The notes beneath the pieces are model-generated. The model made no database searches and had not been told where the DNA came from. It saw nothing but the letters and a program-made list of their open reading frames with translations. Positions 1 to 7,860 of a stretch of DNA of 64,000 bases are shown here, one piece after another. Both the position numbers and the translations under genes were made by a program. Numbering within the stretch: position 1 is the first letter of the stretch; every line of letters starts with the position of its first letter. Where the stretch lies: NCBI GenBank assembly GCA_947492525.1, contig CANLNQ010000004.1, positions 62,001-126,000 on the forward strand. The letters are read 5' to 3'. The DNA comes from an uncultured Granulosicoccus sp. (GTDB lineage: Bacteria > Pseudomonadota > Gammaproteobacteria > Granulosicoccales > Granulosicoccaceae).

Positions 1-2
1 GG

Positions 3-1526
3 CATCTGATGGATCAGTTCTGGTCACCGATGACCAACACACTGGATGCGCCCTATGGTGGCGAATTGCAGAACCGGTTGCGGTTCACGATGCAGGTATT
101 GCAGGCCATCCGCGATCGCGTCGGTACCGACTTCATCATCGGCATGCGCTACACCGCCGATGAAGCGAACAAGCAGGGTATTAGCGAAGAAGAAGGGCTG
201 GAGATATCCCGGCTGTTGCGAGACAGCGGCATGGTTGATTTCCTGAATGTGATCCGTGGGCGGATCAGTCATGATGCAGAACTGACTGACGTGATCCCCA
301 TTCAGGGCATGCGCAGTTCACCCCATCTGGATTTTGCCGGCAGAGTTCGCAAGGAGACGGGGATGCCGACCTTCCATGCGGCGAAGATTGCCGATGTTGC
401 CACGGCCAGGCATGCCATCGCCGAAGGTCTGCTGGACATGGTGGGCATGACCCGCGCGCACATTGCCGATCCTCATATCGTGCGCAAGATCGTCGCCGGT
501 CGCGAGCACGACATCAGACCCTGCGTCGGTGCCAATTATTGTCTCGATCGAATCTATCAGGGTGGGGAAGCCTTGTGCCTGCATAACGCGGCAAGCGGTC
601 GTGAACTGACCATGCCGCACGATATTCCGCGAGCGGCCGAAGCGAAGAAGGTTGTGGTCGTGGGGGCTGGGCCGGCGGGTCTGGAAGCGGCGCGAGTGGC
701 CGGTGAACGCGGACACGAGGTGACGGTTCTCGAAGCCGCGCCTGAGGCCGGTGGCCAGATCCTGCTGACTGTCAGATCGAAACGTCGGCAGGACATGCGC
801 GGAATTGTCGATTGGCGCCTGCAGCAATGCGAAGCGCTGGGTGTGCGGTTCAGATACAACGTCTACGCCGAAGCTGCCGAAGTCTGTGCAGAGAATCCGG
901 ATGTCGTCATCATTGCCACCGGTGGCTGGCCGGATACGCAAGTACTGGAAACCGGCAACCATCTGATCGTGTCCAGCTGGGATATCATCTCCGGCAGTGA
1001 GACGCCGGGAGAAAACGTGCTGGTATTCGACGACGCGGGCGACCATCCGGCGTTGCAGGCCGCTGAAGTCATTGCCAATACCGGTGCCAAGGTCGAGATC
1101 ATGACACCCGATCGCAGTTTCTCACCCGATGTCATGGCGATGAATCTGGTTCCCTACATGCGCAGCCTGCAGGACAAGGATGTGACATTCACGGTTACTC
1201 GCAGGCTGATGGATGTGGAGCAGGAAGGTAACAAGTTGAAGGCGGTGATCGGCACGGACTACAGCGATTTTCGTGATCATCGGTATTACGATCAGGTCGT
1301 GATCAACCACGGCACACTGCCCATGGAAGACTTGTATTACGAGTTGAAACCACTGTCATCCAATCTTGGAGCTGTCGATCATGATGCGCTGATAGCCGGC
1401 CGGACGCAGGACGTGCCAGCCAATGCCGACGGTGCTTTCCAGTTGTACAGGATTGGTGATGCGGTATCCGCACGTAATACTCATGCCGCCATTTATGACG
1501 CATTGCGTCTGGTGAAGGCTATTTGA
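3..1526 (+). CDS. NADH:flavin oxidoreductase / dimethylglycine-type N-demethylase, 5' truncated by window edge
   Basis: The reading frame is open through the left edge (His-Leu precede the first Met at base 9), so the gene starts outside the window. About 507 residues are visible. The first ~190 are the end of an old yellow enzyme TIM barrel (DQFWSP, then YGGELQNRLRF). Next comes a cluster-binding stretch, RPCVGANYCLDRIYQGG followed by EALCLHN. From about residue 215 there is an FAD/NAD Rossmann domain with VVVVGAGPAGLEAARVAGE. This is the trimethylamine dehydrogenase / 2,4-dienoyl-CoA reductase architecture. The closest matches I recall are DgcA (dimethylglycine demethylase) and N-methylproline (stachydrine pathway) demethylases. 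TMADH has Cys at the position of Ala in CVGANYC, so only three of the four classical cluster cysteines are seen. The family is sure; the substrate is not. Confidence 0.85.
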   Translation, partial: HLMDQFWSPMTNTLDAPYGGELQNRLRFTMQVLQAIRDRVGTDFIIGMRYTADEANKQGISEEEGLEISRLLRDSGMVDFLNVIRGRISHDAELTDVIPIQGMRSSPHLDFAGRVRKETGMPTFHAAKIADVATARHAIAEGLLDMVGMTRAHIADPHIVRKIVAGREHDIRPCVGANYCLDRIYQGGEALCLHNAASGRELTMPHDIPRAAEAKKVVVVGAGPAGLEAARVAGERGHEVTVLEAAPEAGGQILLTVRSKRRQDMRGIVDWRLQQCEALGVRFRYNVYAEAAEVCAENPDVVIIATGGWPDTQVLETGNHLIVSSWDIISGSETPGENVLVFDDAGDHPALQAAEVIANTGAKVEIMTPDRSFSPDVMAMNLVPYMRSLQDKDVTFTVTRRLMDVEQEGNKLKAVIGTDYSDFRDHRYYDQVVINHGTLPMEDLYYELKPLSSNLGAVDHDALIAGRTQDVPANADGAFQLYRIGDAVSARNTHAAIYDALRLVKAI

Positions 1527-1600
1527 GCCTGTCATGAGCCGTGCTACGGGCTTGGCTTGCAATATCCCTGGCGCGGCTCGTGCCGACAGCTCGCGACAAT

Positions 1601-1672
1601 CACGACAAGCACGACAAGCACGACAAGCACGACAAGCACGACAAGCACGACAAGCACGACAAGCACGACAAG
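1601..1672. repeat. Tandem repeat, 8 perfect copies of a 9-bp unit
   Basis: The unit CACGACAAG is repeated eight times without a mismatch. A degenerate copy (CGCGACAAT) lies just before at 1592-1600. The array is 72 bp and sits between the end of the demethylase gene and the kbl promoter region, 131 bp before the kbl start. All six frames through it are open because the unit is a multiple of three, but no ORF across it has a convincing start, so I treat it as non-coding. There are no spacers, so it is not CRISPR. Confidence 0.95.
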
Positions 1673-1751
1673 CAGGCAGAGAGCAAGCCAGTCAGAAGCA
1701 GGGGTGCGACGCATGGATCCGTTGCAACAGAAAAACCAGTAAATATCCTTG

Positions 1752-1772
1752 ATATTGGACAAAATCCAATAT
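1752..1772. promoter_or_regulatory. Perfect inverted repeat, candidate operator of the kbl-tdh operon
   Basis: ATATTGGA and TCCAATAT flank a 5-bp spacer CAAAA. The site is about 30 bp upstream of the kbl start codon in an AT-rich stretch where a promoter is expected. The operon itself encodes an XRE/cupin regulator at 4061-4624, which is the natural candidate to bind here. The palindrome is seen; the assignment of regulator to site is inference. Confidence 0.55.
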
Positions 1773-1803
1773 ATGCTACGTTCCTGTCTGACGGGAGCCT
1801 ATT

Positions 1804-3015
1804 GTGAGCACAACATTTCTCAACCATATTCAACAGCAACTGGTCGATATCGAATCGGCGGGCCTGCTGAAATCCGAACGGGCGATTGTCTCGGCCCAGT
1901 CCGGGCGCATATCCGTCACGGTTGACGGTGTACAGAAGGATTATGTCATCAATCTGTGCGCCAACAACTATCTGGGTCTGGCCAATCACCCGGACCTGAT
2001 CAAAGCCGCCAAGGGGGCGATGGACGAGCATGGCTATGGCCTGGCCAGCGTGCGTTTCATCTGTGGCACCCAGGATATTCATCAGGAACTCGAAGCACGC
2101 CTTGCCAGCTTTCTGGGCAAGGACGACGCCATTCTGTTTGCCGCCTGCTTTGATGCCAATGGCGGCTTGTTCGAACCCTTGCTGGGGCCGGAAGATGCGA
2201 TTGTTTCCGATTCACTGAATCATGCATCCATCATTGACGGGGTGCGCTTGTGCAAGGCGCAGCGCTACCGCTATCGCAACTCCGACATGGACGATCTGGA
2301 ACTGCAACTGCGCACCGCCCGGGAGAAGGGTGCCCGTTTCATCATGATCGCCACCGACGGTGTTTTCTCGATGGATGGTTTCCTGGCAAAACTGCCTGAA
2401 ATCACCGAGTTGGCGGAACGCTATGACGCCATGGTGATGGTGGATGATTGCCATTCCACCGGTTTCATGGGACCCGGCGGTCAGGGAACAGCAGCGCATT
2501 TCGGTGTCAATGACAAGATCGATGTGCTGACCGGTACACTTGGCAAGGCGCTCGGCGGCGCCATGGGAGGCTATATCGCCGGGCCGCAGGCCGTCATTGA
2601 TCTGCTCCGCCAGCGTGCCCGACCCTACCTGTTTTCCAACTCCCTGGCACCCGCCATCGTCGTGGCCTCCATCGAAGCGCTGCGGTTGGTGGAGCAGGGT
2701 GACGAATTGCGCAAGACACTGTTCGACAATGCGCGCTATTGGCGTGACGGCCTGACTTCACTCGGCTTCACCCTGGCCCCCGGTGAGCATCCGATCATTC
2801 CCGTGATGCTCGGCGAGGCGCAACTGGCTCAGAATCTTGCGCGAGAGCTGTTCGAACGAGGTGTGTATGTCTCAGGCTTTTTCTTCCCGGTCGTGCCCAA
2901 AGGGGAGGCTCGTATCAGAACGCAGATGAGTGCTGCGCTGACAAAGGATGATCTGGACAAGGCATTGGCCGCGTTTGCAGACGCAGGCCGCAAGGTCGGG
3001 GTAACAGGGTCGTGA
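1804..3015 (+). CDS. kbl: Glycine C-acetyltransferase (2-amino-3-ketobutyrate CoA ligase)
   Basis: A 403-aa PLP enzyme of the alpha-oxoamine synthase family. It cleaves 2-amino-3-oxobutyrate, made from threonine by Tdh, with CoA to glycine and acetyl-CoA in the cytosol. Visible motifs are [14 protein letters not shown] near the N-terminus, [24 protein letters not shown], and the PLP-lysine region [15 protein letters not shown]. Length matches E. coli Kbl (~398 aa). The start is GTG at 1804, with GGGAG 7 bp upstream. It is the first gene of a kbl-tdh-regulator-racemase operon, and its stop overlaps the tdh start. Confidence 0.96.
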   Translation: MSTTFLNHIQQQLVDIESAGLLKSERAIVSAQSGRISVTVDGVQKDYVINLCANNYLGLANHPDLIKAAKGAMDEHGYGLASVRFICGTQDIHQELEARLASFLGKDDAILFAACFDANGGLFEPLLGPEDAIVSDSLNHASIIDGVRLCKAQRYRYRNSDMDDLELQLRTAREKGARFIMIATDGVFSMDGFLAKLPEITELAERYDAMVMVDDCHSTGFMGPGGQGTAAHFGVNDKIDVLTGTLGKALGGAMGGYIAGPQAVIDLLRQRARPYLFSNSLAPAIVVASIEALRLVEQGDELRKTLFDNARYWRDGLTSLGFTLAPGEHPIIPVMLGEAQLAQNLARELFERGVYVSGFFFPVVPKGEARIRTQMSAALTKDDLDKALAAFADAGRKVGVTGS

Positions 3016-4064
3016 GTATCGAAGCCAACCGTATGAAGGCATTGGTCAAGGCGCAAGTGGCTGAAGGCCTGTGGATGCAGCAAGCCCCGGTGCCACAGAT
3101 TGGTGCCAGTGATGTGCTGATCCGCGTCAACAAGACCGGTATCTGCGGCACTGATGTCCATATCTGGAAGTGGGATGACTGGGCGGCCAGGACCGTACCG
3201 GTGTCTCTGACCATCGGGCATGAATTTGCCGGTGAGATTGTCGAGATCGGCAGTCACGTTGAGGGTCTGTCGGTGGGTCAGCGTGTCAGTGGCGAGGGTC
3301 ATCTGGTAGGCAGAAAATCGCGTCAGTCTCGCGCCGGAAAATTCCACCTTGATCCGCAGACACGAGGTATCGGTGTGCAGGAAAATGGCGCCTTCGCCAA
3401 GTACCTGCGTCTGGACGCCTTCAATGTGGTGCCACTGCCGGACGACATAAGCGATGAAATGGGTGCCATCCTGGACCCCCTGGGCAATGCGGTACACACG
3501 GCGCTGAGTTTCGATCTGATCAGTGAGGATGTGCTGATCACCGGTGCCGGCCCAATCGGAATCATGGCAGCCGCGGTCGCAAGGCATGCCGGTGCGCGCC
3601 ATGTCGTGATCACCGATGTGAACGATGAGCGACTGGCGCTTGCCGCCACGGTTGCCGACGTGATCCCTGTCAATGTGGCCAGGGAAGACCTGAAGGATGT
3701 CTGTGCCAGATTGGGTCTGACAGAAGGTTTCGATGTCGGGCTGGAGATGTCGGGCAATCAGGTGGCACTGGATCAGATGGTGGAGTCACTGGTCATGGGT
3801 GGGCGTATCGCCATGCTGGGTATCCCACCCGGGAAAAGCCCGGTTGACTGGTCACGCATCGTGTTCAAGGCCTTGACGGTCAAGGGTGTTTATGGGCGAG
3901 AGATCTTCGAGACCTGGTACAAGATGATTGCCATGTTGCAAAACGGCCTGGATGTCTCGAAAGTCATTACCCATCGATTTCCGGCAGCACAGTTCGAGCA
4001 GGGCTTCGCTACCATGATGGGAGGTTCCAGCGGCAAGGTGGTGCTGGACTGGACCGACGTGTGA
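3012..4064 (+). CDS. tdh: L-threonine 3-dehydrogenase lacking the structural zinc cysteines
   Basis: A 350-aa zinc-dependent medium-chain dehydrogenase that oxidises L-threonine to 2-amino-3-oxobutyrate with NAD+, feeding Kbl. The catalytic zinc Cys45 lies in [15 protein letters not shown], followed by [12 protein letters not shown]. The Rossmann motif is [20 protein letters not shown]. The structural-zinc lobe of E. coli Tdh (four Cys after GEGH) is replaced here by [20 protein letters not shown], with no cysteine. I recall similar cysteine-less Tdh versions in some Rhizobiales, so this is probably a natural subfamily. The start is GTG at 3012, overlapping the kbl stop by 4 bp. Confidence 0.93.
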   Translation: MSIEANRMKALVKAQVAEGLWMQQAPVPQIGASDVLIRVNKTGICGTDVHIWKWDDWAARTVPVSLTIGHEFAGEIVEIGSHVEGLSVGQRVSGEGHLVGRKSRQSRAGKFHLDPQTRGIGVQENGAFAKYLRLDAFNVVPLPDDISDEMGAILDPLGNAVHTALSFDLISEDVLITGAGPIGIMAAAVARHAGARHVVITDVNDERLALAATVADVIPVNVAREDLKDVCARLGLTEGFDVGLEMSGNQVALDQMVESLVMGGRIAMLGIPPGKSPVDWSRIVFKALTVKGVYGREIFETWYKMIAMLQNGLDVSKVITHRFPAAQFEQGFATMMGGSSGKVVLDWTDV

Positions 4065-4624
4065 ATGAGGATATATCGGCGCGCCTGGCAACGCGTCTGA
4101 AGGAAGCCAGAAAGTCCCGTAGCCTGAGCCTGGAGGCCCTGGCGCGGCTCTCGGGGGTCTCCCGCTCGATGCTGTCGCAGATCGAGCGGGCCGAGAGTAG
4201 TCCCACGGTTGCCATACTGTGGAATCTGACTCAGGCCTTGAATATCGATTTCTCCGGCTTGCTCGATGGCGGGCCAAAGGAGCGCAGTCCGATACGTGAA
4301 GTGATACGTGCGGATCAGACACCGGTCATTCATTCTCAGGGACAAGGTTGTAGAATAAGAATTCTCAGTGCCCCCGAGACGGTCGGGGAGACGGAGATCT
4401 ATGATCTGGTGTTCGACGCCGATGGCGTGCTGGACAGCGAACCGCATCGTTCCGGTTGCATGGAAAACCTGACCGTGTTCAATGGCACACTGACGGTAAC
4501 AGCCGATGGCGTTTCGGAGGTGCTCAACGAGGGCGATACGGTTCGCTATGTCGCCGATCGACCACATTCGATACGAGCAAATGGAACGGCGGGGCGGGCC
4601 TTGTTGATTGTCACCGGTTCATGA
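4061..4624 (+). CDS. XRE-family regulator with C-terminal cupin domain
   Basis: A 187-aa two-domain regulator. Residues ~8-62 form an HTH_3 domain (LEALARLSGVSRSMLSQIE). Residues ~110-185 form a small cupin barrel (HRSGCMENLTVFNGTLTV, then VRYVADRPHSI) that would bind the effector. Members of this family commonly control amino-acid catabolism. It starts with GTG at 4061, overlapping the tdh stop by 4 bp, so it is co-translated with the operon and probably autoregulates it through the palindrome at 1752-1772. The effector is not deducible; threonine or glycine is a guess from context. Confidence 0.85.
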   Translation: MNEDISARLATRLKEARKSRSLSLEALARLSGVSRSMLSQIERAESSPTVAILWNLTQALNIDFSGLLDGGPKERSPIREVIRADQTPVIHSQGQGCRIRILSAPETVGETEIYDLVFDADGVLDSEPHRSGCMENLTVFNGTLTVTADGVSEVLNEGDTVRYVADRPHSIRANGTAGRALLIVTGS

Positions 4625-4655
4625 CAGAGCCATCAAACAGTCTGAAGAGGAAGGC

Positions 4656-5354
4656 ATGAAGACAATCGGTATCATCGGGGGCATGAGCTGGGAATCCTCG
4701 GCCTTGTATTACAAGGCCATCAACCAGGGAGTCTCCGAGTCCCTGGGTGGGCTGCATTCGGCATCGTTGATTCTGTACAGCGTCGACTTTGCGCAGATCG
4801 AGAAATTGCAGTATGCCGGGGACTGGGACGCTGCCGGCAGGCTGTTGAATCAGGCTGCGAAATCCTTGCAGGCGGCCGGTGCGGATTTTCTGGTGATTGC
4901 AACGAATACGATGCACAAGGTGGCCGACCGAGTCCTGGACGGTATCGAGCTGCCGTTGCTGCATATCGTGGACCCGACGGCAGAAGCACTGCTGCAGGCA
5001 GGTCACAAGCGGGTCGGTCTATTGGGCACCGGGTTCACGATGAGCGATGCGTTCTACAAGGGTCGCATGCAGCAGAAATTCGGACTGGACATCCTGGTGC
5101 CGGACGAATCCGATCAGGCTCTGGTACACCGCATCATCTATGAAGAACTGTGCCTGGGGAAGATCGAAGCAGCTTCCAGAGAGCTCTACCTGCAGGTGAT
5201 TGATCGCTTGCGTGCTCGTGGGGCAGAGGCGGTCATCCTCGGCTGTACCGAAATCACACTGCTGATCGATCAGTCACACACGACGATGCCGTTGTTCGAT
5301 ACGACAGCGCTGCATGCGGCTGCGGCAGTTGCCAATTGTCTAAGCCACGATTGA
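4656..5354 (+). CDS. Aspartate/glutamate racemase family protein (YgeA/EcL-DER type)
   Basis: A 232-aa PLP-independent amino acid racemase starting MKTIGIIGGMSWESS. I chose ATG at 4656 because AAGAGGAAGG lies directly upstream; an upstream TTG at 4608 would add 16 unrelated residues. The two active-site positions are Thr83 (IATNTMHK) and Cys197 (ILGCTEI). This is the same asymmetric Thr83/Cys197 pair reported for the E. coli L-Asp/Glu-specific racemase EcL-DER (YgeA). The protein is therefore more likely a member of that atypical subgroup than a symmetric Cys/Cys racemase. It follows the XRE/cupin gene by 31 bp and ends the threonine operon. Confidence 0.85.
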   Translation: MKTIGIIGGMSWESSALYYKAINQGVSESLGGLHSASLILYSVDFAQIEKLQYAGDWDAAGRLLNQAAKSLQAAGADFLVIATNTMHKVADRVLDGIELPLLHIVDPTAEALLQAGHKRVGLLGTGFTMSDAFYKGRMQQKFGLDILVPDESDQALVHRIIYEELCLGKIEAASRELYLQVIDRLRARGAEAVILGCTEITLLIDQSHTTMPLFDTTALHAAAAVANCLSHD

Positions 5355-5376
5355 CGGTTGTTTGGCGAGCGAATAC

Positions 5377-6270
5377 TTACAATGTCAGCGTACCGAAGTG
5401 CTCCACCAGAGCGTCGATGACCGTGCGAGTGGTTCGTGGCATATGTTCTCGCGAATGGTAGACGACATGAATGCCCATCGACTGGATCGGATAGTCTGGC
5501 AGCAGCTCGACAAGCTCTCCGGTCTGCAGGAAGGACCTGACAGCGTAGGTGGGTAGCATGGATACACCACAACCTGCAAGCGTTGCACGAAGCAGTGACC
5601 CTGAACCGTTGGCGCTGAAGTTGCCCGACACGGATACCGATTCCAGCGTGTCCTTGTTGCCGAGCCGCCAGATACCGTCTTCAAAATAGGAATAGGTCAG
5701 ACAGTTCAGTCTGCTGAGGTCCTCAGGGCGTGTTGGTGCCGTAGTCGACTGGAGATAGGCAGGGCTTGCGCAGATCGTGGACTCGCAGTTTCCAAGCTTC
5801 CGCGAGATCAGGCTCGGATCGAGCTCCTGAGCGATTCTGATGGCCAGATCGATACGCTCTTCGATCAGGTCTACGCGTTGATCGGCGATATGCAAGTCGA
5901 GAACGATGGTCGGGTAGCGCTGATGAAGTGCCTTGACAAAGTCGGGCACAAGGATATCTTCGGCCACGAACTGCGAGCAACTGATTCGAATGACGCCGGC
6001 GGGCTCACTCGTGGAGCTGCTTGAAAGGGCAGCGAGTTCATCAGCTGTACGCAGCAACTGCCTGCAATGTTCCAGTACGGTTTCACCGCTGTTGGTCAGT
6101 GACAGTCGGCGGGTTGAGCGATGCAACAGGCGTGCATTGCTCCAGGTTTCCATCTCGTTCAGGTAGCGAGTCACCATTGAGCGCGACATATCGAGCACCT
6201 TGGCAGCCTCGATCATGCTGCCTCGCTCGACGATGGTGATAAATACCTCTGCGGCCGTAATGCGATCCAC
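5377..6270 (-). CDS. LysR-family transcriptional regulator
   Basis: A 298-aa LysR protein when started at GTG 6270 (MDRITAAEVFITIVERGSM), the usual family length. An in-frame upstream ATG at 6357 would add a 29-residue tail with no family support. The winged HTH covers residues ~3-60 (AAKVLDMSRSMVTRYLNEME), and the effector-binding domain begins near residue 90 (VIRISCSQF). It is divergent from the MBL-fold gene at 6372, a classical LysR target arrangement. The short gene-end distance to the racemase (convergent, 22 bp apart) leaves almost no room for separate terminators. Confidence 0.9.
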   Translation of the reverse strand: MDRITAAEVFITIVERGSMIEAAKVLDMSRSMVTRYLNEMETWSNARLLHRSTRRLSLTNSGETVLEHCRQLLRTADELAALSSSSTSEPAGVIRISCSQFVAEDILVPDFVKALHQRYPTIVLDLHIADQRVDLIEERIDLAIRIAQELDPSLISRKLGNCESTICASPAYLQSTTAPTRPEDLSRLNCLTYSYFEDGIWRLGNKDTLESVSVSGNFSANGSGSLLRATLAGCGVSMLPTYAVRSFLQTGELVELLPDYPIQSMGIHVVYHSREHMPRTTRTVIDALVEHFGTLTL

Positions 6271-6371
6271 GTATATGTCCGATCTGTGCAACAAACTGTC
6301 CTGGATAGTAGGGTTTATTCCTCGATGTGTGCAACTTACAGTTGAGGCACTCAACAAACAGGAACAATTTC
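6271..6371. promoter_or_regulatory. Divergent promoter region with LysR-box candidates
   Basis: The 101-bp region between the LysR gene and the MBL-fold gene contains TGTGCAAC twice (6285-6292 and 6328-6335, 43 bp apart). The second copy runs into the short palindrome CAACT-TAC-AGTTG at 6332-6344. Repeated dyads of this size are typical of LysR binding regions. The repeats are seen; binding is inferred. Confidence 0.45.
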
Positions 6372-7256
6372 ATGCACACTGGAATCAACGCAGCGCTGGC
6401 TGTTGCGCTGCTTGTCACGACATCGGCCTGTGCCAGTCTGGCCGGTCATTCATCGCTGCAGATCACCCCGTTCAAGGCTGGCGAGTCCAGCATCTTTCCG
6501 GTGTCGTCCAGTCTGATTGAAGGCCCGAACGAACTGCTGCTGGTGGATGCCCAGTTTCAGCGAAACGATGCACGGCAGCTGGTGGAGATGATCAAGGCCA
6601 AGGGCAAGCCACTGACCACGATATTCATCAGTCACGGTGATCCTGACTTTTACTTCGGTCTGGATGTGGTGACACGGGCATTTCCCGAGGCCGAGGTTCT
6701 CAGCAGCCCGGCTACACGAGAATACATACTGGCCAGCATGGAGCCGAAAAAGGACCATTGGGGACCCATACTGGCTGACAATGCTCCTGAAGAGCTGATT
6801 GTGCCTGATGCACTGAAAGGCAACAGTCTGGAAGTCGATGGTGAGGTCGTCAAGGTCATCGGCCTTGATGGATCAGACCCGAAACATACCTTTCTGTGGG
6901 TGCCTTCGGTGAAGACCATTGTCGGTGGAGTCTCGGTATTCGATGGCCTGCACGTGTGGATGGCGGACTCCCAGACTCCGGATGAACGCAGACAGTGGTT
7001 GCAGACGCTGGATAGCATGTTGGCACTTGAACCGGAAGTCGTCATCCCCGGTCATTACAATGCGGGTTCAACGAAGAATACGGACGCCATTGATTTCACG
7101 GCCCGGTACATTGCGGACTTCACGACCGCGGCGACTCAGGCTGCTGATTCGGCGGAACTGATATCACTGATGAAGCAACAGTACCCGGAGCTGGGTGGTC
7201 AATCCACTTTGGAACTGAGCGCCAAGGTAGCAACCGGAGAGATGACCTGGCCTTAG
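6372..7256 (+). CDS. Metallo-beta-lactamase-fold protein with degenerate metal motif, exported
   Basis: A 294-aa protein starting at ATG 6372 (MHTGINAALAVALLVTTSAC), with AGGAAC upstream. The N-terminus is a signal peptide; Cys20 in TTSAC could be lipidated, but the residue at -3 is Thr, so ordinary cleavage after SACA is also possible. The MBL fold is recognisable from the strand/loop pattern (LLLVDAQFQ, LTTIFISHGDPDFYFGLD, EVVIPGHYN). The canonical HxHxDH zinc motif reads H88-G-D90-P-D92-F93, so the second and third His are missing while the downstream PGH is kept. Metal content and activity are uncertain. The substrate is unknown; it is probably controlled by the divergent LysR. Confidence 0.78.
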   Translation: MHTGINAALAVALLVTTSACASLAGHSSLQITPFKAGESSIFPVSSSLIEGPNELLLVDAQFQRNDARQLVEMIKAKGKPLTTIFISHGDPDFYFGLDVVTRAFPEAEVLSSPATREYILASMEPKKDHWGPILADNAPEELIVPDALKGNSLEVDGEVVKVIGLDGSDPKHTFLWVPSVKTIVGGVSVFDGLHVWMADSQTPDERRQWLQTLDSMLALEPEVVIPGHYNAGSTKNTDAIDFTARYIADFTTAATQAADSAELISLMKQQYPELGGQSTLELSAKVATGEMTWP

Positions 7257-7402
7257 GTCAACTGCACAAGGCGGGGGCGGATATCCAGCGGCGCTGATAT
7301 CCTGTGGATTCGGGCCGGGCAATCGCCAGGTCCGAACGTCAGCGATTTCGTGATGTAGTATTGTTTTGCTCGACATTTCTCAATCTTGCTGGACTTGCGA
7401 TC

Positions 7403-7765
7403 ATGAGTAACTGGAGAAGCCTGACAGGGGCACCAGCGCCTGGCAGTGTCATCTGTCATCGCGACGACATTCCTGTTGGAGGGTCCCTGTGTCTTCGTCT
7501 GGATGACTTCCCGGTCGTTGTGCTGCGTTCCGTTGATTCGATCAAGGCGTTCGTCAACGCCTGCCCGCACCAGTATCTGCCTCTGGATCACAAGGGGAGC
7601 AAGCTGCTATCCGCCGATGGGACAATCATTCGTTGTACCAGTCATGGGGCGGGGTTTTCCACGACTACCGGAGAGGGCGTGGAGGGACTGGGAATAGGCT
7701 CCAGTCTGGACAGCATTCCAGTCAGCCTGAAGGCTGACGGACAGGTGGTCATCCAGGAGGAGTAG
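7403..7765 (+). CDS. Small Rieske [2Fe-2S] protein
   Basis: A 120-aa stand-alone Rieske domain starting at ATG 7403 (MSNWRSLTGAPAPG). The cluster ligands are CPH at residues ~54-56 and CTSH at ~78-81, the CxH...CxxH pattern. Stand-alone proteins of this type act as ferredoxins for ring-hydroxylating or other oxygenases, or as nitrite-reductase-like small subunits. No oxygenase is adjacent, so its partner is unknown. It has its own upstream gap of 146 bp after the MBL gene. Confidence 0.82.
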   Translation: MSNWRSLTGAPAPGSVICHRDDIPVGGSLCLRLDDFPVVVLRSVDSIKAFVNACPHQYLPLDHKGSKLLSADGTIIRCTSHGAGFSTTTGEGVEGLGIGSSLDSIPVSLKADGQVVIQEE

Positions 7766-7777
7766 CCACGCTGAAGC

Positions 7778-7805
7778 ATCACCGGAGATGGCGCTGGCCG
7801 GTGAT
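7778..7805. terminator. Hairpin between convergent Rieske and IclR genes
   Basis: ATCACCGG and CCGGTGAT form a perfect 8-bp stem with a 12-nt loop in the 95-bp gap between two convergent genes. There is no T run, so it would be an atypical or Rho-assisted terminator. Just after it, a 12-bp direct repeat CAGGAGAGCATG occurs twice with a 13-bp period (7823-7847). Confidence 0.4.
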
Positions 7806-7860
7806 TGCTCTCGCCCGCATGGCAGGAGAGCATGCCAGGAGAGCATGAATGACGAGCGAT

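Noticed and set aside
1601-1672. Tandem repeat as a CRISPR array
   Set aside because: The 9-bp units are directly adjacent with no spacers, and there are no cas genes in the window.
4608-4655. Upstream TTG start for the YgeA-type racemase
   Set aside because: It would overlap the regulator gene and add 16 residues not seen in the family. ATG 4656 has a good AGAGGAAGG in front and gives Thr83/Cys197 numbering identical to the E. coli enzyme.
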